The notes below the pieces were generated by a model that searched no databases, had not been told where the DNA came from, and was given only the letters and a program-made list of their open reading frames with translations. Shown here in pieces: positions 48,061-60,900 of a stretch of DNA of 64,000 nucleotides (positions within the stretch are counted from its first letter, which is position 1; each line of letters starts with the position of its first letter). The translations under genes were made by a program, and so were the position numbers. The stretch is from Lanius collurio. Taxonomy: Eukaryota > Chordata > Aves > Passeriformes > Laniidae. The stretch spans positions 21,868,506 through 21,932,505 of the forward strand of contig JACBWW010000004.1 of NCBI GenBank assembly GCA_020086605.1, given 5' to 3'.

Positions 48061-51000
48061 CATTGGAATTTTTTATATGGAAAATCAACTGGGATTTTCA
48101 TCTTAAGAGAAAAGAACATAGCCATTCTGCAAAGAAAATAATGCATAAATGGTTGGCTATGTTTTACTTAGAGAGTTTAGCCTTTGTTGTACTACAAGTC
48201 TTACCAAGTACATACTTTTACTGTTACACATGAGTTACAATAGCACTCACAAGGGGGCCATGCATACTGACATTGAGGTAATGCAGCCATTGCTGGCATG
48301 AATAAACCAAATAAGTAAAAGAAATTGCAGATACTAACAAAAATGTGGGGGTTTTCCCCCAAAGAAAATCAGAACATAAAATAATACTGTGAAAACCTGG
48401 AAGCAGAATATCTCTAAGACAGGAAAATTCTCCTGAAAGCCAACTTCCCATGCAAGCTAACTCTAAATTCATAAATAACCCCCCTAAAAGCAGGGGAATT
48501 TAAATTAAAGCCAATGTAAGACAGAAACCCTCTGGGATATATTGTCAAAGTGACTCATGAGGTTTAAAGTCAATAGAAGTTGACAAGTGAGACCAAAATT
48601 CTGTGTAGTACTTTAAAAATATACCCTAAGGTACCAAGCAAAGAAATCAAGAGCTAATCCCTGCATACAAATACCATGCTGCAAACTTTACTTATGCTTT
48701 TTTTAAAAAAAGGTCATAAGGATTAGATTTTTCTGCCTGTCCTAGAGGGCACAAAGTATTTGGAAAGAAGCCTGCTCTGCAGAGAGAGGCAGCCTAAATC
48801 TGATGGTTTAAGTGAAGTTTTGGTGGTATCCAGCTCTCCTTTTATTCCTCTTCACTTCAGATTATGACAACCATTACCACTGATATGGTTATCTGTAAAG
48901 CACATGCACACCTGCTGTGTATGCACTTTCAACCTCTCAATCCATGCACAATCTAGGATGGCTTTTCTTCTCACTTCTCCCTTCCCTTTTTGTCTTCAAT
49001 TTCTACAATTCCATCAAGGCAGGGACATGTAATAAAATCAGCTGAAATATTTCTGGAATCAGGACACTTGTTTGTTAAACATATGCAAAAAATTATTTGG
49101 TTTACAACTAATTTTTTAAGTATTTATTTTGTTGATTGTGGTACATTCAACAGGGAACAGAATAAAATTTCAAGTAATAAAAACCCCAGAATGCATGCAA
49201 GCATCTAACAAAACCTATTCAATTGTTTGTTCTTCTGAGTCATCCTGCAGTTGGGAATGAGGCAGAGACAGAAAGATGACCTTTCTATTTACTGAATTCA
49301 GTGCTGCTGTGGCTTAACAGAATTTATATACTCATAGTATCTATTTTACTTTAGTATCATTTTCTATGCTTAATTTCTCACACTTTTTATTTAACATGGA
49401 CAGCAGTATGAAAATGGGACACTTCCTTGTGGACAGCTTCACCTGCTTCAGTTCAGATTTCTCATCTGGACTCAGAGGACGCTGATTTCTGGCACAGGAA
49501 TGGCTTTCAGGGCTGTGTTCAGCCCAGGCTGAGATCCCCTGTGTGATAACTGAGCACAGCCCCAAACAATGGCTGGCTGCCTCTGCTGGGTGGGACACAC
49601 AAGTGGGCTCCCTCTTCCCTGCTGAGAGACCCTGACTTGTTTCTCTCCAAGAATGTACTGTGTGTTTATAGAGCAATTGTTGCAGTGGATAAATAAATAA
49701 CCATATGCTGTAGACATTTGGGCAGCAACAGCATAAATGGTCACTTCCTCAGTTACTTCCTATGAGCATGGCCACGTTATCCTCATCATAAGGACTACAG
49801 GTGATAATAAACTTCACTGTCATTCCAAAAAGCAGGAAAACTCCATTCATCTTCCTAAAATTCAGGGTCACGTCTTCAAACTTTGCCTGGTTACTTTAGC
49901 TGAAAATTGTTGCTTAAGAAATTGTTCCAGCATGAGGAATCTCTAGTAGGCTGCTACAGTGATAGTCTGGTTTTGAAAGGCAACATTTGAAGGATGAAGC
50001 CAACCAAATTACAGCAGGACAGCACTCCTCTAATGGCAACATTTCCATCTCTCTACCTGCAAAGGCACTTCTTGAACTGGACAGGAACTGAGAGGTTTTC
50101 CAAAGGAATATCTCTAGACAGTATTTCTAGCAGTGCTTTAGGATAATGTTTTCTCATAAAGGAAAAGTTCCAGTAATTGTTTTTGTCCAAATTCCACTCA
50201 GCTGAGCAGCAGATGAAGCTATTAAGACAGCGTCCTTGATATAGGCTTGTGGCAATAAAGTCACAAAGAAGCTTCTCTGACATGTAACACTGGCATAAAA
50301 GCCATTAGGAGTGGCAAATTAGTGAAGAGTAAACAGAGTATGTGTTCTGCCCCAGCTCCTGTTGGACGTACTGGAGCATGGACATCCAGCCTCTCTGCTC
50401 TGTCCCAGAGGGCCCCTGGCACAGGTGCTGCCTCCACTGAGGGAATGGTTCCTGCCAAGCACTTGGAACACAGTCCATCTACTTGGTCCCTCTGGAGAGC
50501 CACAAAGAGCTGGAGTGGGCAGCTCGTGGGGCATCAAGCACTTTCATGGGAGTGGTGAGGACCAGCCATGGGAATAAGCACATGCCAGCTGGGGTGGAAC
50601 CGTGCAGCTCAGCTCCCAGGGGATGGGCTAATTGAGGACTAGCAGATGGCAAGCAACAGGAGGCAGGAGATGCTACAGTTAATGGAGTCCAAGCAGGCTT
50701 TAACAAACAAGGATTCTTAAGATCATTTTTAAGCATGGCTCTTTTTCAGGCATGACTTTGTTTTCCCCATGAGCAATGCTAAGTGTTGCACAGGAAATTC
50801 TGCATAATGCCCCCAAAATCTAGTAGGTAAGTGAAAATCTTTTTCTACTACTAATCCAATTCACAAAGTACCCAGAAATAAAAGGTGTCTGTAAACTGAT
50901 TTCACCATATACACTGCTCCTACTACAACCTCAGTGAGGCTAATCTGCTCTCCCTGACAAGTCCCATGTCTAGTTTCACTGGAACATGTGTAGCAAACAC

Positions 51001-52388
51001 AGTAAGGGGAATCAGAGGTTGTTAGTTGTAGAGTAAAAGCTCTGCCCTGGCTGACAGACAAATGCCATGGAGTTCAGGCCTGGATGTGAACTCTGCAAGG
51101 TTCTGAGGAAGCAGGTTCACAGAGCCAGGGTCCCAGACACGCTGTTAAACTGGTGTGCAGAGGCTGTTCCCTGTGTAAAGCAAAGCCTAGCCTTTAACAT
51201 CTAGAAAGTCTTTTTGTTGCATCACTGATTAAACGGTGATTGCTGCAGACATGAACTTACAGGAAACCTGGAACTGACACAGTGAATGTTGTTGCCTGGA
51301 ATTAATGGTGAGATTCCTAATAGAAAAAAAAATCTATTTTAATCCATTTTCTAATCCATTATTTCATTTCAAGTACTTTATCTTTCTACTTCATTACCTA
51401 TTATTAGTGACCCTTTTTCTTTCTGCTCCATTCAAAATGAAAAAATGTTTACACTGATTAAATTCTGCCAGCAAAAAGTTTGCACACAGGGAGTACTTGA
51501 GGCCAGCTTTCACTTATCACTTCAGCAGAGCTTTTTGTCTTACATTCAGGCAGATGTTCAGCCTTTCCATACTACCATTATGAATACTGTAACCATAAAT
51601 ATGTATGTCTACATACACATACATAACTTTTGTTTTACATGTAAATTGACTGAATGGAATTTTATTTTTAAACAACAACATTAGCTTTCATTTGCAGTGA
51701 GGCCTTCTACCACACCTGGTACATATGAAAGGGAAAGAAAAGGAGACTTACAGAACAATCTGCAATACATGCAAAGCTGCAATAGATGACTCTATGTTAA
51801 TGGATGTGCTGTGTGTATAGAGCTATATATATTTATATGCTCATATAATGTATATGTATTAGAATACATAAATGTTAGAATAAATAACTTTATGAATGCT
51901 AAATAGTCTCCAAGTTTTTACTTAAATATGCATGATTATTATTAGAACCTTTAAAAAAGTTTATGAAAATTAACTGCCTAATTATATGAATTAATGTCTC
52001 TCTTTTCTCATCTAAAAGTGAATAGCAGCTTTGTTTTCAGCTATCTTACACTTAAATTACACATTTCAAAAGTAGTTTTGTATACCTTTGTCTTTATTTA
52101 CTTAATGCATTTAAGACTGCAGTTCTTCCCCTGCATTTGAAATGCAAAGACTTTAGTGGAAGTCAAATATTATTGTGATGTTGTGATTAAAAATTGACAT
52201 TACTTTCCCCATAGACCGTTCACCTCTAGGAAAAAAGTTCACACAGTCGGTTTTTTCTTCCCTGCACAGCGATGCTCTTATTTTATCTGACATTCACTAA
52301 AAATAAATGTGAGTGAATGAAGGATTTAGGTCACCTAGTGACATTACCGGTGCTGGAAGAATATTCAAGAAAAATAAGTTTATAGTGG
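48061..52388. other. Gene-poor non-coding stretch
   Basis: Somewhat GC-richer sequence around 50330-50700 produces several overlapping short frames on both strands, none recognisable. A TA-rich microsatellite lies near 51824-51860. Confidence 0.5.
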
Positions 52389-52690
52389 TGCGCACGGAGT
52401 AGCGCGGGTTGGTGCCGTGAAAGGACGGGATGGGCACAGTGGCTTGGCCGCAGGGCCGGAGCACAGCGAGGGCTCCGGGTCCCCGCACCGCCCCGGGTGC
52501 CGCCGGGCGGGGATCGCTGCCCGGGGCTCTCCGGGAGGCTCCCCGCTCCCAGCAGCTTTCTGCCCGGGCCCTGCTGCTGGATGGATATGCGGGACCCCAC
52601 CGACGGCAGGGCCGCGGGACGGGAGCCCTCACCCCAGTGCACACGCAGGGGATTTGGGCGCTGTCAGAGCCTGGAAATGCCTTTGTGCTG
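52389..52690. promoter_or_regulatory. Small isolated CpG-rich island
   Basis: About 300 bases with high GC and frequent CpG (GCGCACGG, AGCGCGGG, CCGCCGGGCGG) lie in otherwise AT-rich DNA. Open frames on both strands (103-115 codons) reflect composition. A minus-strand CTATAAACTT (52385-52376) lies next to it. It may be an orphan CpG island such as an enhancer or non-coding RNA promoter, or a GC-rich retroelement fragment. No splice structure stands out. Confidence 0.5.
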
Positions 52691-55600
52691 CCCCAGCTGC
52701 TTCACCTGCTGAGAGGAACGAGCCAAACTGCGAGCAGGCATTGAGACGGCAGTAACACTACCCTTGCTTCTGTCACATCACCTCAGTCCCCAGGTTTTCA
52801 GCCAGCTCCTTTCTCAGCCTTAGAGCTTCCTGGGGAGCTGCGCAAATCTGCACGTCTTTTTTTCAATAGACAAACGTGATATGGACAGTTTTATTTGTTT
52901 AGGGAAGCAAAGACTTCATCATAAACAACAAACTGTTAGCTGTGACACTGACTCCAGATGGGGAATACTGATGAGCCTTGACCTTCATATGTACAATGAC
53001 TGAGCAGTGTGTAAAGAAGAGGAGGCCTGCTCCCAGAGTGCAATGTATTCTTTTTATTAATCTTTTTCTCCTTACTCAACTGGTCTTTTATCATGACAAC
53101 CTTCCCTGTGTTTGAGAAGCATCGTTATGTTTGGTGTTCCTTGCACTGCACCTGTGACTCCAAAAGTGCAGTGTTCTTGCTAAAAGACCAATATGTTCTC
53201 TGTGTAAAACTCGCACAAGCTCTTCTCAGTTAGGGAACAAGCTCAGGATCCAAATATGGTTTCATGTACGTACTCCCCTGCCAGTGCTTTGGGGAAAACC
53301 CTTCCCAATTGTAATGCTTGCAATGCTTTTATAGACATCTCAGGATTTATAACATCACGTTCATTAAAGCTGCTGCATGCTGAGTTTGTAGGTGTGGTGG
53401 TAAAACAGCATACACTAGTATCTCACATTGCTAGAGCTGTCACTCCAGGCACAATCAGCCCAGCTCATATGAAGCATTATACTGCCACAAAACAACCAAA
53501 ATGACCCAGAAAAATCACACGTACAGTAATCTTTATATAGCCATTACACCAGATCTGAATTCAGCCCCGCGCCTGTTTGTAAATGATGAGCTTTATATTA
53601 CAGTGTTTGATTCACAGGGATGAGAGTCGTGGGCTGAAAAACTCTGTGAGTCAAGAATCTTTCAGTGCAGTGAGGAAGCGCATCAATAATGAAAGAGCAA
53701 GGACAGGTCACTTGTAACAGCGGTGTGGGACTTCACAAACTGCAGCCAGGATGCAGGGCTTTTGCTGTGGTATAGAAGGGGCAGGGATCCTGTGTGTACT
53801 GTTTTGTACTAATTTTGGTAGTGTGAGACCACATTTTCTTTGGATATGGAACAAAAATAAGTAATGAGAAACTGGGAAGGGCAGACATTCAGCAAGGAGT
53901 TTTCTGTTCTCTACCTTTCACACTGTAGAAATCCAAGAAGGAATTAAATCTACTCACCATGGGAATTGTTTGTAGCTCTATACCAACCAAATTACTGTGA
54001 GCAAGGCAAGTGAAAGCTACACATGCATATCTGCTCACCTAGATCTACCAGTGGGCAAAGGTGAAGAAGCCTCCTCATATCAGGGCCTTCAAGGTCCCTT
54101 CCTCTTGAAAGCAACAAACTTCACTGAATATACACCAACAGGTTTGGTCCTCCAACACCCTTCTCAGGAATTTTACAGATGGAATGCAAAAGCAACCCCA
54201 GAGAATGCCTCAAGGACAACTTAAATCCACTTAAGTCATTGCCCCTTGTTCCTGTTTGTGTGTTCCTAGCCTTGCTTGACCAGAAAGCTGATCTAACCAT
54301 GAACTAATGCCTTTTCCTGTAGGATGAGTTTTCATCACTTCTCTGGAACAATTTGTTCTGCAACCACATGAGCACCAGGGCAAACATAGGGTTGGAAGTG
54401 AGGACAGGGTCTCAGCAGGTTCAGTCTATTGCCTGAGATGTTCTGCATGGGCTTATTCAGTATCTTCAGTTTCCTAACTTTGTAAGGCAAAGTCATAATC
54501 CATCTCAAAGAAATTTTTCTCAGGTGTTGCAATACACAGTTCATCAGATAACTGATCAGTGCTCATGCACATTAATTGTTCTGAGACTGTTCTCAAAAAG
54601 TCAGTGTATTTATGAGCTGGTTGTCTAATGAAGCTTGCAGGAAATTAATAAAAATGCAAAACGTATACTCATCACAAAGTTGACTTACTTTTGCAGAAGA
54701 ATCTAATTTCTTTGGCCATAGCAAACTTAACATGTTTCCCAGCCAGCTTTATTTGTGCCTCAGCTCTAAGCACAGAGATCTTTTCATAGCACAGCAGCTG
54801 CCATGCTGCCACGTGCAATACCCTGACCACCAAAATGACTGTCTGTCCTACTAAAGCGCTCTCACTGCCCGTGAACGGTTCATTGAATTTTGATGACACA
54901 AGATTTTATTGTGATCCTGATGGACTGTGTGGGTTGTTTTGTTTTTCACAGAGGTGAAATCTAAAACAGAAATTCTACTCCGAATCTCAGAAAATAGCAA
55001 AGGATTTGTAGTAAGATGTTATATGTCACAAAACTGAAGGCTGTAAAAATGAGGCTTTAGAATCCTTCTCTCAGGCATATAAATTCCTGCCTGCAGTTTT
55101 GTTTTCCTTTTAGTGATCCAAACAGTTTCCAAAATAAGGAGAAAGCTGAAAACAGAGTGCTTCTGTTTAATACTGTAGGACTTTCTTTAGGCAGCTGCTA
55201 AAACAATGGCAAATATCATCCCTGTACATGGAGATAAGGTTTCTGGACCTAACACTGCTTTAACTATCAATACTTCAACCATGAAAGTATTTGGTATGAG
55301 TGGAGAAAAGAGGAGAGACAGAGGGCACAAGGCCTTTCAGAGAAGAGGCGTTATACATTTTAATGTAACCTGGTTAAGGAGAGGGAAAGCTTCTCTGAGT
55401 GACAAAAAATTTTACAAAGTTCAGCCTTTTGGAAGTAAATTACTACTGTGCTTCATTTTAAATGACTGTATAAAGTTTACAAGGGTGTTTTAAGGTACCT
55501 CGTTCTTTATTTCCTGTGGCTGTAAATGCCACTTCAAGAACCAGAGAGTAAAAAAAAAAAAAATTCTTGGTAATTTTGCCTAAGGAAACACTGTTTCTTA

Positions 55601-57864
55601 TCCAGCACACCACTAGTTTAGTCTTTTCTACTGTATTTTAATAGTACATAGGGAGGGATACAGCTGGGAGATGTGAGGGTTTTTTAAAGCCAGTTTATAC
55701 ATTCAAAGCTAGATTTGCTAAAATCTTCACATGCAGATACCTAAATGAAAACACTGAATGTCACATGGACATGAAAATCCTTGACAGGTCCAGCTAAAAG
55801 GACATAGCCTTCTCACTATTCAGCAGTGATCTGCAAAAAAAAAACCCCAAACCCCAGGGCCTAACAAGGCATGTACCTTGTGGCTAAGAAACCATGGCAC
55901 TGCAGCCCCTCAGCCAGTGCGCTGGTGTTGAGCACAAGCTGCTTCTCACTTTCATATTCAGTGCATTTCTGAAACTCCCCTGCTAAAATAACCCACCCAT
56001 TTCTCTGTCCAGGGTAAGAATATCTGTTGCATGTAACCCATTTTAGTCTCTTCTTGTGTATATGTGTCTAAAGCAAGGCCAGGCAAGAGGAAAGGAAAAG
56101 TATGCTTCTCCTTACTGAATCCATTTACAGCATCAGAAGAAGCAGAAAGCAGTTTAGCATCTAAGCCATTCTCCAAACCCTGAAGAAGGATTTCTGTGTT
56201 GGAGGCACTGTTTGCTTTCTTTATGCTCTTAGCCTGCCATAGCTACAACAGCAGCATTACTACAGCAGAGCAGATATATCATGAGCACACACAACTAACT
56301 GCAACTAACTGCATGGAAAGGACACAGTCCATTAGGTATCCATTAGGTCTAGATACCTCACAATAGTATAAATTATATTCTATATATTTAATTAAATTCA
56401 ACAATAATATTAATACAGTTCTTCAAGGCTTGTGTGTGGGAAAGTACTTCTAGAAATTCAGAAACCTGAAAGTCTAAAATCAGGTATGTGTGGTCATATT
56501 TACTTACAGGTTTGTTAGATTTCTTGCAAGTTTGGAGGGCCTGCAAGGACAAAGCTGCACAAGGCTAGGCAGCCTGCAAAGCCTCACTGCAGAGCAGAGA
56601 AAGGAAGAGGCCTTCCCATGCAGACCACAAAGCCACAAGACAGCTCCTGCACCCTGCTCTGACCTGCCTTTCTTCCCTTTTCAGCAGGGGAGGAGCTCTG
56701 CCTCTGTGCACAGGAAAGGAGCTGCTTTCCAGAAGCAGAGGGTCTTGGCAGCATGGCCAACCCCAGCTGTAAGGGACCAGAGGGCACAAGGGGAGTTTTG
56801 TGTCACCGCTCAGGTGCAGAGTGTTGTGTCCAAGTCACTGCCTCCAGCTCTCAGATACACATGGCACGGCTTTCACATCTTTCATCTGATTTGTCTTTTA
56901 TGAGATGGGTTTAGTACAGCTGAAAAATATGTGGTTTGGGTTTTGCATTGAGGCTAATATAGATTTCAGCTTCTGAGAAGTCAAGACGAAGAGAGAGGTT
57001 TAATCTGTACCCACACGATTCATACACAAGCACATACAGATATGATATAGCATGCTGACACCAAATGTCAACATTTAGCTATTCCATTGATAAAGAAAAG
57101 TATACCTCTTTCAAATACACAAAAGATCTTCTTTACAAGCTTTTTTTTTTTCTTTTTTATGATTCAATTAAAGAAGTGATCAAATATATTTTCTTTCCTT
57201 ACTCTCTTCCTTCTCAAGTACTGTTCTTATTACCAGTATTTCTCATTATCAGAGCAGATATGAAGGAACACTGTGAATAAACAGAGGGGAATTTGGACTT
57301 TAGGACACACTTTACTGCAGGCTTTTATCATCCAATATAGTTCGCTAGAAGGCATCTTTTATGCCACTCTTCTTTCCCCAAAGACATTCCTCATTACTGA
57401 ATGCTACATGTTGCCCTGTTGGTCTGGAAGAAACATTTCATTAGCTACAATATCACTATAGATTGCATCTAGTTGCCATAGAAACTTTAGAGAAGAAGCT
57501 TGGGTTTAACCCTTGGAATAGACTGAATTTTTCATTCTTATAGCATTATAACTTAAAAAGATACCCTGTCTTTTATTTGCCCATATTTTTCAGTATAAAA
57601 ACTGACAGCTGCTGATAATTCATATATAGGGTTGGTGCCTGTGAAATATTTTTATTACAACATCTACTACTTAACTGAGACAATGCACTGAGGGACAGAA
57701 TTGCTGTTGACTTCTCTGCAACTGTGATTTCAATCTCAACCACTCAAAGTCGAAGGCAGCTGTAAAACTGACATAGGAAACTCCTTTTACTGGTATGTTC
57801 TGGGGTCAAAGAGAGTGAGCCAGAAAATGTGGGTGCTGGGCATGGCTTTGCCACAACTTCTGTT
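52691..57864. other. Gene-poor non-coding stretch
   Basis: No exon recognised. Contains short tandem duplications near 56294-56350 (ACTAACTGCA twice, CCATTAGGT twice) and an A run at 55549-55563. A GC-richer patch near 56540-56830 supports a 137-codon frame without recognisable features. Confidence 0.5.
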
Positions 57865-57960
57865 GGTCACAATTTGTTTGTCAAATGGGTGTAAGAACAC
57901 TGCCTATTTCTGAGGTGCTTAGAGATCCTCAGGTAGAAAGTGGTTATGGACATTAGTTTG
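57865..57960 (+). mobile_element. Possible ancient SINE fragment (CORE/MIR-like)
   Basis: The order 'tttgtcaaatggg', 'ctatttctgaggtgctta', 'gagatcctcaggtagaaag' resembles the 3' half of old amniote SINEs, where 'gtaaaatggg', 'aagtgctttgagatcc' and 'atgaaagg' follow one another. It is very diverged and short. Confidence 0.35.
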
Positions 57961-60900
57961 TTTTCTTTGTATAATAGAAGACACCTAAAGAGAATTGTTT
58001 TGCAAGTAAAAACAGCCCTTCATCCCAAAACTATAGTTTAATCCATACATCAGGCTTTGCAGCTCCCTAAGCAGCAGCACTGCTACTAAAATGGTGCTTT
58101 TTTTTAAAGCAAGACTCCTTCCCAGTGTGCATGGAGAGACTAAACTTCACACTGGAGCAACGCACTGCTGTGCTCCAGATCACATCACTTGATCTGATAG
58201 CTAAATAGCTTGCTCAGTGGAGAAACATCAGCTCTCTCTGAAACTGGAGCCACAATCCCATATCTGTCTGCACTTCAGACTTGAGCAACAAAGCATTTTT
58301 TCTTTACTGGTCTCACTCCTGTAAAACGAAAAGCCTGAAGATTATGGCACTATCCCATTCACATAAGCGTATGGGTAAATTGTGCAGTGTATGCTATTAT
58401 CACTCAATAAAGAGTTCCTTCTGCCTTACCAGGCTACATAAAAATGTGAAAAGCCTAGTCTCCAAAAGCTCTCAAGTTCTCCATCTCCCTTTTTCTTGTG
58501 TTCTCGTTTCCTCTCTTATTAGAAGTACACCAACATCAACAAATGATAGTTTAAGGTTACAGCAGTGGAAGGGCCTGGCTTCCTCTCCTGCCAACATTCT
58601 TTGCAGGGTGGCTTCTGCACACTAGCACTTTTGTTCTTTTTGCTACAAGCTCCTTTCAATTTGTAAAACTCAGACTCTAGTTACAGCTGGTTTTGTTCCG
58701 AAAGAAAAACTGGAGGGGGATGTGTGTCTATGTGTGGGGATGGGGGAGCTTGTGTCCATACAGTTTTGTGCCTATTCTGTGGCAGGGTTGTGGTGGGGCT
58801 TATATTTAGCTTGATAACAGAGGTTTTGTTATTAAGATCCTTTTAACTACATTGCACAGCACACCAACTCATGTTGGTGGACCAAGTACTATCACTGAAG
58901 TCAATGGGCCTGTGGTGCTTTATTATTTCAAATCACATAAAGATCACTGAAATAGGAATGATCATAATGAAACATTTTCATCATAAAGTCAATGGGTCTA
59001 TTTGTACAAATGTTCACAAGCATGAATGAGAATTGCACAATTTAGGCCAATACGTACTATTTTCTGACAAGTTCAGTATCTTTTCTTGATAAAAACTCCA
59101 TGAATAGCACTGTCTCACATGTGCAAACTACACAATGAACCTGGTTCTGCTTGGAATATCTAATTTGTCTCAGTGGCATTGCTCCAGAGGAATGTATTTA
59201 ACTCTTTGGAGCCACGACTGGATTAGGACAAATCTCATGCTTTTAGCTGATTGACTAGGGATGATTCAAAATAAAGGATTTTCTGTCCTTGAGAAGCGCC
59301 GACTTTAAATAGGACTATGTCATTTGCAATGTCTTGCAGCTGAAGTAGTGCCTGAAAATGGTGCACCTATGGAAATTCACATGAAGGAAATAAGATTCAG
59401 TGTGAGAATTCCTATTAGAAGACAATTACAGAGCTTGAAATAATGAGGTACCACAGTGAAAACCGGCCAGTGAATACAGAACTCATTTTCAAGTAGCTTT
59501 ATATTTAATTAGCATTCAGTGTTTTGAGGTAGGAAGACAACTGTCGACCCAGCTGTACATTCAACTTTAGAATTACAAACACCAGCAAACCTAGTAAGCA
59601 CAGCAATTCTGCAGGGAGCTCCATTGAAGGTAGTCCCAGCAGCATGCATAGGTAATTTGGCTGTGACAGCAGAACTGTGAACAGAGAGCTGCTTATCACC
59701 TACTCTGGATGAGGCAGATTCTTAGGTTGTGACAGACATGCACCTCATTTTTCCAACAGCATTTCCCATTACACATTGGATAATTCAGTGTTGTATTTCC
59801 TTTCTCCTTTTCTACTGGCAGCTAGATCTCATTCCCACCGTTTTTACTTTCTCCTAAAATGACACAGCTTGAACAGAAAATTGTAGTTGCAAAAGGGAAG
59901 GATGAATGATTGCCACAGGCTTCATGCTTTGAGCAAACAACCATCTGAAAGGGACTGAGGCAGTGTCACACCTGGCCTGGCTGGAATAGGAATGCATGAC
60001 CCAGAGGAGACTACAGAGAAGCAAGCCCTTCCACACCAGGTAAGGAGATTCCTTCTTTTGCTGGAATGTGGGATACAGTGGCCCTGTTCACTTTGGAAGG
60101 GTAGCAGCATCAGTCCATCCAGAAAAACATGGCATTATTTCTCATCTCTGACTGCAGGAAGTCCATGTAAAAAGGTTCAAAAAGCATGAGGAAACCACAT
60201 TATTTCTTTCACAGAGGGAGCCACAGTCTAACTCTTTGTCTGCCTGCGGTATGTCTGAGTTACTCTGGACATGTTTGGCTGTAAGAGGAGGACTTAGGTT
60301 ATTTTTCTGGGTATCTGGTATCCTGGTTGGAGCAGATAAGAACTAAACATGATTAGGTTGACTTTAAATGACTCTAAATGTACACACAGTAAGTGTGACA
60401 TATCCAGAAGTTGGATTTATGGCACATGAATGATGACATAGTGTACACACACAAATGTTTTCCTTGTTGAAATCCTCGACAGAAATATGAGGGCCCTGCA
60501 TTTTGGAATGAGGTATACTCTGTAGGGTGGAACTTGTAATATCTGGAAAATTGAAAATATTCCAATGGTCAGCAGATACAAAAGATAACCAGTTCAGTAT
60601 TGGTTGATACTCTCTGATTCAAACACAAAAGTATTCTCTGAACTAATGGAAGTTCATCCCATTATCTCTCTGTGTCATCCTAGTAGGACAGAGCAGTGAG
60701 GATAAGCCCTGTTATGACCTTTCCCATGCTCATCCCTCCCTACAAACTCACCAATAACCATGCAATGAGTAGTCCCATAGCCAGGCAATTTTAAGTATCT
60801 CTAATACTGCTCCCTCTGGCTCAGGAGTTATCCATTTTGTCTTTGACTTGAGTCTCCTAGAAAACTGTTTAGATTCTCAAGAACTAAATGTTATATTTGT

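Noticed and set aside
59878..60038. Plus-strand exon-like segment between ACACAG and CACCAG|GTAAGG
   Set aside because: All frames contain stops and the acceptor tract is interrupted. It is no better than random splice-like signals.
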